The notes under the pieces: model-generated
What the model saw: the letters and a program-made list of their open reading frames with translations, nothing else
The model's database searches: none
Told to the model about the DNA's origin: nothing
Position numbers and translations under genes: made by a program
Shown: piece after piece, positions 55,946 to 64,000 of the stretch
Position numbering within the stretch: position 1 is the stretch's first letter
How the letters are laid out: each line of letters starts with the position of its first letter
Origin: Coriaria nepalensis
Lineage: Eukaryota; Streptophyta; Magnoliopsida; Cucurbitales; Coriariaceae
Length of the DNA stretch: 64,000 nucleotides
NCBI GenBank assembly: GCA_027186245.1
Contig: CP114481.1
Coordinates: forward strand, 54,692,569-54,756,568
Direction of reading: 5' to 3'

Positions 55946-58900
55946 ATGGCGCAGGTGGTGGCTACAAGGACGATCCAGAGCACTTTCCTGTGCCCTAGCA
56001 CGGGATCCGTACGAGAGGGAGTAGACAAGCTCAGGCCTTCTAGCTTCGCTTCTAAGGTGCTAGGCGGCGTCGAGGACAAGAAGAACGCTGACATCGTTTT
56101 TGGAAGGTCTCGAATCGCTGCGATAAGAGCCGCTCAAGCTGAGGTGCTTCCAGTTACGCCGGAGGATGTTCCTGAGGTTCGTAATGTTTATGGCTTTTTG
56201 TTGTGATTTGGAAGTGACTTGGTTAGGAAGGGGGAGATGGGAAGTTGGAATTTTTGAGTTCGAGAAGCTGAAAGACTTAGATTAATCACGGCATTGTTAG
56301 AACAGCATATTCTGTTGGGAAGTGAACATGTGTTTCAAATTTCGATTATAAAAGTTGAGCGCTTATAACTGATTACAAGTGCAGGAGGGAAAATTTAACT
56401 TCGTCATTTATTTTCTTCCCTTTTTACCTGCATTTTATGTTTCAAGTGGAAGTGTTGGAGTTGAAGTTTCTCTCCTGTAACCATAGCAAGCTAAAGTTGT
56501 TTGCTTTCAATTGCTATCTCAAAAAATTGACGCTCTTGAACGTTTAGTCTTTTTCTACTAGTTTAATTATGGACCATGCTTGGCATATTCCAGAAATGCT
56601 ATTGATTTAGGTATTGCCTTTGTAGTTAGGTTCCGTATGGTGATTATTAATTATTTGATAGGTTGAAAGGATGTTAAGGGATGAAGATTCTAATAGATGG
56701 TAATAGGCATGTCAATTGGAAAGGAAGTTTAAAAATGAACGGAATTCATGGGAATTTGATGGCCAGTTGATTGGGAGTGATGCATTGTGGTTGGAACTAT
56801 ACTATGATTGTTTCCCATGAAGAGAACGTTGTTGAAATTGTCACTCACATTCTTAAACTTGTTTGTATGTTGTCAATCAGATAGCTATCAGATTTCAGAA
56901 TTTACAAGCAACTCAAGAACATGGTGACACATCTGTCGGTATGTGGTCGAAGCCAACAGTTAGACGAAAGACAAAAATTGTTTGCACGATTGGTCCTTCC
57001 ACCAACACAAGGGAAATGATATGGAAACTAGCGGAGGCTGGAATGAATGTTGCCCGACTGAATATGTCTCATGGAGACCATGCTTCTCATCAGAAAGTTA
57101 TTGATTTGGTGAAAGAATACAATGCACAATCCAAAGATAATGCAATTGCAATCATGCTTGACACCAAGGCAAGTATTCCCTCAATCCTCATATTCAATTG
57201 TGTTCCTCTAGTTTTTGCGTCTTTTATTTGGGTACTCGGGTTCTACTCAATTTTTGGTGCATCATTTGATTTATTTTCTGATGAACTTAGGCTAAAACTC
57301 TTTCTTCTGCAAAAGTGTTGTGTTCTTTAATCTCTTTTCTTCGTTATCTGATTTTTTTTATTTTTTCAGGGTCCAGAGGTTAGGAGCGGTGACCTTCCAC
57401 AACCAATCATGTTGTCAAGTGGACAGGAGTTCACCTTTACAATTCGCCGGGGTGTTGGGGCTGCCGACTGTGTCAGTGTAAACTATGACGATTTTGTTAA
57501 TGATGTAGAAGCGGGTGACATGCTCCTGGTTGATGGTATGCTGAACTAATTTTTTCTTCAGGAAAAAAAAAAAAAAATTCCTGCACTGTTTATTTCCCTA
57601 CAGAGAAGTACTGGGATGATATAAAAAAACTAAGAAGAGACAGTATGTGTTTGGACAAAATTCCTAATGTGATTTGTTCATCACTACCCTCTTGCATGGT
57701 TGGTAGTCTAGGTTCGCTATAAAATATAATATATATAAATCCATACATGTAGATACATATGAATCCTTCTGGTCGTTTATAATTTTTATTTGTTTTTTGA
57801 ATAAATAGGTGGTATGATGTCATTTCTTGTGAAGTCCAAGACAGAAGATTCGGTGAAATGTGAAGTTGTTGATGGAGGAGAGCTCAAGTCTCGGCGACAT
57901 TTAAATGTCAGAGGAAAAAGTGCTACACTGCCTTCAATTACTGGTTAGTTTTTGAAGTAGGTATTATTTTTTCTGGGATAGTAATTGATTTGCATTTTTC
58001 TTTCCTCCCACTGCAAGTTGTATTAGTGCGTTTTTTTTTTTTTTGGGGTGCTGGGGGGGGAGCGGAGGGGATATCTTGGAAGTATTTCCTTGTAATTGAA
58101 TAACATTTTGTTTCCCTATTTCCCTACAGAGAAGGACTGGGATGATATAAAATTTGGAGTTGACAACAAAGTTGATTTCTATGCTGTTTCTTTTGTTAAA
58201 GATGCTGAAGTAGTTCACGAATTGAAGAATTATCTGCGAAGTAAATACTCAAACATCTGCATGTCTTTAAAAGATTTCATTGGAAATGTGGTTTTACTCT
58301 GCTCCAAAATTTTCATCTATAATCCTTTCTTGTTTTGTACTCTGTAGACTGTGGGGCTGATATACATGTCATTGTAAAGATTGAAAGTGCAGACTCTATT
58401 CCAAATTTGCGTTCAATTATCACAGCATCTGATGGGGTGACTATATATATCTATATATATGAATGTTTTCCTTTGATTATTGAATTAAGACTCTGATGCC
58501 TGCATTACTTGCTCTGAGGCCTATCTTCTTATATTAGGCAATGGTTGCAAGGGGAGATCTTGGTGCGGAGCTTCCTATTGAGGAAGTTCCACTTTTGCAG
58601 GTAGTTACATCTCTTTATTCTATTTTATTCTTTGTTATAGGATGATCAAAATAAAGATTATTTGTCCTGTTCTATCTGACTCACGTGATACAGATGCTTG
58701 ATTCGCTCCTAATTTTTATAACACTTTGTCAATCTAGGAGGAGATAATCAATATGTGCCGTAGCATGGGAAAGGCTGTTATTGTTGCAACAAATATGCTG
58801 GAGAGCATGATTGTTCACCCAACCCCAACCAGAGCAGAAGTATCGGATATTGCTATTGCAGTTAGAGAGGGTTCTGATGGAATTATGCTTTCTGGAGAAA

Positions 58901-60036
58901 CTGCTCATGGAAAGTAAGTTGCATCATTTATCAAAGCTGTTATTTATCTTGTATGTTCTATTAGGTCACTTCGTCTCGGCTTTCAACTGAATCGATGAGC
59001 CAAAACCATTAAATTCTTTATAGGCTTATCTAACCACCCAAATTGTAATTTGGAGTAATCAAGTGACTTCAGCTATTCTTGAGAAAAGTAAAAGTTATTT
59101 AATTGTGTGGCAGGTTCCCATTGAAAGCTGTGAAAGTCATGCACACAGTTGCATTACGTACTGAAGCAACCATATTAGGTGGGGAAATGCCACCGAATCT
59201 TGGAAAAGCCTTCAAGGTTGCTAATATTAACTTTTTGTGTCCGCTGCCTAACTAAATTTGATTAATTGCCCACATGACTACTGATTTGATGCTCTTTGTT
59301 TCTATAGAACCACATGAGTGAGATGTTTGCTTACCATGCGACAATGATGTCTAACACTCTTGGAACTTCAACAGTTGTTTTTACAAGAACTGGTTTCATG
59401 GCTATCTTACTTAGTCATTATCGACCAACTGGCACCATTTATGCCTTTACAAATGAGTGAGTTAGCTCCAGATATCATGATGCGTTTCATCATCCATCTA
59501 GACATGTAGCTGCTATGCTGTTTGACTAAATACTCAACTTTAATGGCTGTACAGTAAGCAAGTACAACGAAGACTGGCTTTATATCAAGGAGTGTGCCCC
59601 ATTTACATGGATTTCGCAGAGGATGCTGAAGAGACCTTCTCTAGCGCTTTGGCTCTATTGCAGGTAACATATCACAATATTTTAATAATTGTGATATTCT
59701 TACTGGTTTTCAGTAAGCACTAATTTTTGGACTAAGTTAGCAAGGTCGGTCTATTAAGATCCAAGCCATCTAGAAACTAAAAATCTAGGCATGTAATACA
59801 TGTTGAACGAACGATTACGCTAATCATACCATTAACATAACTCTGACTCATGTGTTTTCTCTGCATTTGTATTTCCGAAAAGTCCCTTCACCAGCTTTTT
59901 TGTGTCCCTTCTGGGTTATCATTTACAGAAGCAAGGGATGGTGAAGGAAGGAGAAGAGATAGCACTTCTTCAGAGTGGTAGACAACCCATATGGCGGTCT
60001 CCATCTACCCACAATATTCAAGTCCGGAAAGTATAG
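55946..60036 (+). CDS. PKP2: Plastidial pyruvate kinase, beta subunit (PKP2 type)
   Basis: Twelve exons: 55946-56176, 56881-57168, 57370-57535, 57809-57943, 58130-58240, 58348-58436, 58538-58600, 58738-58913, 59114-59216, 59308-59456, 59555-59663 and 59929-60036. They join in frame to 575 codons. It turns PEP and ADP into pyruvate and ATP in the plastid, feeding fatty-acid synthesis in seeds. The transit peptide [12 protein letters not shown] leads into [57 protein letters not shown], the metal and active-site motif [15 protein letters not shown], and a C-terminus ending [10 protein letters not shown] as in Arabidopsis PKP2. The intron 2 donor is GC (AAG|GCAAGT). No lesion. Confidence 0.95.
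57590..57633 (+). repeat. Copy of the exon 5 start and its acceptor inside PKP2 intron 3
   Basis: TTTCCCTACAGAGAAG, one different base, then ACTGGGATGATATAAAA matches the acceptor and start of exon 5 (about 58118-58152). The copy cannot give the normal frame and reaches unrelated sequence after about 30 bases. Confidence 0.85.
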
Positions 60037-60821
60037 AACTAATAAGAGAGATTCATGTGAAGAGAGCCCACCACATAATTATCTCATCCACCCTGAAATA
60101 ACCACCCAGGGATTGCGGATTCAGATTTTGTTCTCACTCAATTTGCGTTATTTTCATGTGCTTCATTGCTTGTTAGTTTGCACTTTGCTTTTGAAATTTT
60201 AAGGTAATCATCTATTATTCTAGGACAGTTTACCCTACCTGTTATTACAATATTCAGTTTGAATTAACTTTGTGAAGACTTGTGGTGTTGGTTAATTAAT
60301 AATATGTGCAATCTTTTTTTAATGAAATTAGACAGCCATATTATTATAAGGAAAAAAGACTTACATCCTCAATGAGGGAGGAATACCGCATCTATCTTTT
60401 GTAAAGAAAAAATTTACAGAAAACTTTATAGAGAGAGGAAGGGCATTCTCCCTACCTTTTATGAAGCCTTATGGTGTTGGTTAATTATTACGTGCAATCT
60501 TGTACTGTACTTGTAGTTCGAAACTGCAGTGCATTCATTGTATAACTATGCTAGCAACAAAATTGATATTCAATCTTTTTGTCCAGAAAAGCTTTAGTAC
60601 GAAGGTATATACTACATTGCATGAATGAGAATTTCTTGTTCTCTTCTATGATGATCACAAGTTAAATTATATCAATAATGATCAGGCATCATATTGAATG
60701 TATTACCTTATCTCATCTGCAATTCGTCATATTGAATGTATTACCTTACACACAAAAGGAGAGTTTATATAAATCATCACACCACTTTATGTCTATATAT
60801 ATATATATCACTTACAAAAGA
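60037..60821. repeat. Intergenic between PKP2 and LRK10L, with short duplications
   Basis: GAAGNCTTNTGGTGTTGGTTAATTA and a following TGCAATCTT occur at 60274 and 60463, flanking about 150 bp. CATATTGAATGTATTACCTTA occurs at 60691 and 60729. The rest is AT-rich 3' flank of the two convergent genes. No gene is seen. Confidence 0.65.
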
Positions 60822-62845
60822 TCATTCTATTTCGGGGATAATTTCTAACTCCAGATTTTGTCGTCTGCCGTTTGTTGTGGTTGGACCTGTAGAGGTAAAC
60901 GGAATAGGAGGCGAAGTTAAGTTATCATCTTCTCCTTCCAACATCTGAAGCACTACCTTGATGGAAGGACGATTGGCTGGGTGCCACTGAATGCACCATA
61001 GCCCCACAGTTCTAAGTTTCTTTGCAATTTTAGCCTCATCAACATCTTCCTCACCAACATGATTCTGAAGCCCCCTTTTTTCGAGGCTTAAAGATTCATT
61101 CCCGACATATCCACCATCTTCTTCCATTGCACTGATGTTCTTTTTTTCTCCTACCATTTCAAGTAGTAACATTCCGAAACTATACACGTCTGCCTTATAA
61201 GACACACTGCCAAAGTTTCTAGAGAAAACTTCTGGAGCGATGTACCCCATTGTCCCTTTTACGGTAGTCATTGACACTATACTTTGTTCTTTGGAGCACA
61301 GCTTGGCCAAACCGAAATCCGAGATTTTTGGAGTGAAGTATTGGTCTAGAAGGATGTTATGAGGTTTGATATCAAAATGGAGGATTCTTTGATCACACCC
61401 TTGATGAAGATACTCAATTCCTTTCGCTATGCCAATAGCTATTTCATGTAGCTTCTCCAAACCAAGAGAATGGGGCTGCACCTGATTGTCTTGTGGGGAT
61501 ATATAATTCTTCAACGATCCGTTTTCTAAGAACTCGTAAACAAGAGCTCGTCTGAAGCCATCAGCACAAAAGCCGACCAAGCGAACTACATTCACATGGT
61601 GGATTCGACCAATTATTTCTACTTCATTTATAAACTCTTCACCATTTCCCTTGGAGTTGTTGAGGATCTTAGCTGCAACTTGAACTTCATCAGAAAGCCT
61701 TCCTTTGTACACAGTTCCATAAGCTCCTTGTCCCAACTTGTCCTTGAATTGGTTTGTAATCCTTTTGATATCGGCATAGGAGTACCTGGCGGGCTTGAGA
61801 GTTTTGTATTCTTGTAAAAACATGTTGATCCTTGCTCGATTTACTTTCTCTGCTTTATCAGTCAGATATGTGTGATATAATAATGCACCCATTACTAGTA
61901 CAACGAGTAAGGAACCTACAACCAAACCTATATATATCATAGTGTATATATGTCAGCCTCATCTCTTCACTATTGAAAAAAAAAAACCTATTTTAACAAC
62001 ATGACTAACCTGGTATTTCTAGTTTTCTCTTATAATAGGATGTACCTGTAGATATGCAAAAAAACATTCTCAGATATTGTTTTACATGCTAAATATTTGA
62101 TTCATTCATTTTTTTACGATTTTCCGAGTATACAATAAACATTACCTCTGTGGTGATTGGGTTTGAACAGAGAACATTTTGTTTCGCCGCCGAGAGTGCC
62201 GTTCTCCAATCCACAGCTCTGTCTCTTTGCTTCACATCTTCCACAGTCAGGCTTAGACCAGCTCAAAAGTACTGTATCATCGACAGAATTGCTTTCTATC
62301 TCCCATGGAGCAGAGAAAACGTCAGAGATCTTGGTACAACCCACGAAGGAAGGGTCCCCAACGATGTTATAATCATGAACAGCAAGAATTTGCTTTGTGG
62401 AATCACTAAGACATGAGATAAGAGAGCTATGCACTTCTCTCTCTATTGAAGGGGTGCAACTAAAGAATGTATAGTTATTATACAATATTTCTTGGAAGTG
62501 GAAAGCTGAAGATGATAAGTTAAGGAAGTTAAGTATCTGTCGTGGAAGACATTTTTCTGGGTCATAGACTTGAAGTGTCTGATGTTTGTAATCAATGCTC
62601 TTGATGAAGAATTTCACTGGAAATGGAAGCTCTAGAGCCGTTTGGTTTGTGTCGGGACAAGACAGTTCAAATCCTGGGTAGCCACAATGCCTTGGGCTGT
62701 CTTTGAGTCGAAAAGGGAATTTGATAGACACGTTATCGTTGTTGCCGCACCTTGGTCTGCACTCATTCTGGCAAACTCCTGGTCCAACCAGAACAAACAT
62801 GAGTAACAGGCAGAGAGAAATTTCAAGTTTCTGAGAAATAATCAT
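60822..62845 (-). CDS. LRK10L-type receptor-like kinase (GUB_WAK ectodomain)
   Basis: Three exons: 62146-62845, 62010-62045 and 60822-61927, joined in frame to 613 codons. A signal peptide (LEISLCLLLMFVLVGPGVCQ) is followed by a cysteine-rich wall-associated galacturonan-binding type domain (CGNNDNVSIKFPF, CGYPGFELSC) and a WAK_assoc C-terminal cysteine set (CGRCEAKRQSCG). A short exon gives the juxtamembrane start, then one hydrophobic helix (GLVVGSLLVVLVMGALLY). The kinase has GQGAYGTVYKG, VAAKIL, HFDIKPHNILL, SDFGLAKLC and GTMGYIAPE. HFD in place of HRD makes it a non-RD kinase, a class often tied to immunity. It resembles LEAF RUST 10-like RLKs; the ligand is unknown. Confidence 0.92.
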
Positions 62846-63922
62846 GTTTGCAGAAGAGGATGCTTGTTGGTTACTAAGACAGGTATGTTGTTTAAGTATA
62901 TTAAGTTGTCTATAATTTGTTTTCTATTTGTTCGAGTAAGCAACATTCAGAATTTAGGACCCAAAAAATCTGGTAAAGAGGCCCAATTCTACTCTTCTTT
63001 ACTTTGACTTGAGAAAACTAGTGGTGAACAAATGTAGAACGATAGATATCAAAGCCTCCAGACCAAAAATCTTCCAGCTTTGAATTTTCCTTCAAGTTGG
63101 AATTATCTGGAAAGCATTTTCTATGCAAAAGACAAAAAGGAAGAAGAAACATCAATGTAGGCTATCCAGCTAGTGTTACTAGTAAACTAAGTCAAGTGAT
63201 ATAGATTTCTCATGTGTCACATCTTACAAATAGAGTTCAAAATGAACTCCACAGCTTTATAAGACATTTTCCCTCCACAACTTGTCAGGATTTTTTCCCA
63301 CTTGAAACTTCCAAGTGACTGGTATGGAAAATCTTGTGCTGCCCAACAAAGAAGATTCCATATCAAGAAGTTGTCAACAATTTGTTTTTGGCCTTTTTTG
63401 GTCCACTTGTCATTATCTGTTTTCTTTGACGTTTGAGTGTTTGAACTCTTGTTGACTGTAAGTTTTAATCTCAGTTTATAGTGTCCATTTAATGATTTAC
63501 TGTTTATGTACCTTACTCTACTTTATGCTTGTATTTAGTCATGGTTAATGATAAATGAAATTCGACAGAAAATTTCCCGCAAATTATTTTCTTTCTCTAT
63601 TCTTGTTGCTCAATTATGTTCTTCCTATACTTGGGAGGCAAAACCTGAGTTTTTGTTCTCTAATTCTAACAAAAAGCTGGTCGAGAAGACCCAATTCTAC
63701 TCTTCTTTACTTTGAGTTGAGAAAACTAGTGGTGAACAAATGCTGAATGATAGATATCAAAGCCTCCAGAATAAAAAAAATCTTCCAGCTTTGAATTTTC
63801 CTTCGACTTGGAATTATCTGGAAAGCCTTTTCTATGCAACGAGTTGTCTATAAAGACATTTTTACTCCGGCTACAGTACAGGAAAAAGAAAGAAAGGAAA
63901 CAAGTTCTAGCTCTCATATTCC
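62846..63922 (+). repeat. Upstream DNA with a 150-bp direct repeat
   Basis: About 62969-63128 and 63676-63839 are alike over about 150 bp, beginning near CCCAATTCTACTCTTC and including AAAACTAGTGGTGAACAAAT and TCTTCCAGCTTTGAATTTTC. The first copy lies just upstream of the LRK10L gene. The second lies before a possible plus-strand gene start at 63923. No protein-coding feature is seen between them; the open frame at 63555-63746 is doubtful. Confidence 0.85.
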
Positions 63923-64000
63923 ATGGTTGGGTTTAGAATGCCTTCATTCTCTGCAGGGCTGGTTGTTGTCTTTATAGCAGTTGTTCTTCGTCAGGTGGCC
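63923..64000 (+). CDS. Possible start of a further gene (signal-peptide-like, partial)
   Basis: From the ATG at 63923 the last 26 codons of the window read MVGFRMPSFSAGLVVVFIAV and on, with a hydrophobic core followed by LRQV. This is like a secretory signal. The rest is outside the window, so family and reality are unproven. Confidence 0.3.
   Translation, partial: MVGFRMPSFSAGLVVVFIAVVLRQVA

Noticed and set aside
63555..63746. Plus-strand frame with a hydrophobic start, 63 codons
   Set aside because: It ends inside the 150-bp repeat and shows no family features; the later ATG at 63923 is the better gene start.
1..64000. tRNA, rRNA, CRISPR or bacterial-type operon elements
   Set aside because: None was seen by eye; gene structure is eukaryotic throughout. 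A tRNAscan or Rfam search would be needed to exclude small RNA genes.

Overview
This window is nuclear DNA from a flowering plant, most likely a eudicot. The genes carry many short introns with GT-AG borders. Several proteins belong to plant-only or plastid families: a plastid sigma factor, plastidial pyruvate kinase, PPR and PPR-SMR proteins, BAHD acyltransferases and a LRK10L receptor kinase. Intergenic DNA is AT-rich, with microsatellites and decayed retrotransposons. There is no sign of an operon, CRISPR array, phage or bacterial insert. Species cannot be named from the sequence alone.

Layout, left to right. (1) 0-14 kb: a divergent pair (an unrecognised acidic protein cut by the window edge, and a long mitochondrial-type PPR gene), then a decayed multi-exon copy of the chloroplast maltose exporter MEX1. 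Next come the spliceosome-disassembly G-patch protein STIPL1/TFIP11 as a single exon and, convergent with it, plastid sigma factor SIG1/SIGA in nine coding exons. (2) 15-22 kb: an 18-exon YAK1-type dual-specificity kinase. (3) 22-36 kb: an accessory block of four BAHD alcohol acyltransferase copies (two intact, two broken) with copia and LINE debris, interrupted by a RING-H2 E3 ligase gene. (4) 36-45 kb: ABCF4/GCN4-type ABC protein with a leader intron of about 1.9 kb, then a small LEA-like gene with a possible alternative last exon. (5) 45-60 kb: a PPR pseudogene, the PPR-SMR gene EMB1270, a DUF1279/FAM210-like membrane protein, an unrecognised three-helix membrane protein, and plastidial pyruvate kinase 2. 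(6) 60-64 kb: a LRK10L receptor kinase, a duplicated upstream segment, and the start of a possible further gene.

Shared themes. At least five genes (SIG1, EMB1270, PKP2, the DUF1279 protein, the first PPR gene) look organelle-targeted, and clusters of TGGGCC/GGCCCA 'site II' motifs lie upstream of several housekeeping genes. The clearest evolutionary story is the BAHD cluster, where duplication, exact intron loss, frameshifts and truncation are all visible. Three introns in neighbouring genes between 51 and 57 kb appear to use GC rather than GT donors. I found no convincing wholly new system. The most novel candidates are the alternative LEA terminal exon, the duplicated exon fragment inside a PKP2 intron, and the birth-and-death history of the BAHD locus. 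All exon borders were inferred by eye from reading frame, splice motifs and remembered family sequences; no alignment or transcript data were available.
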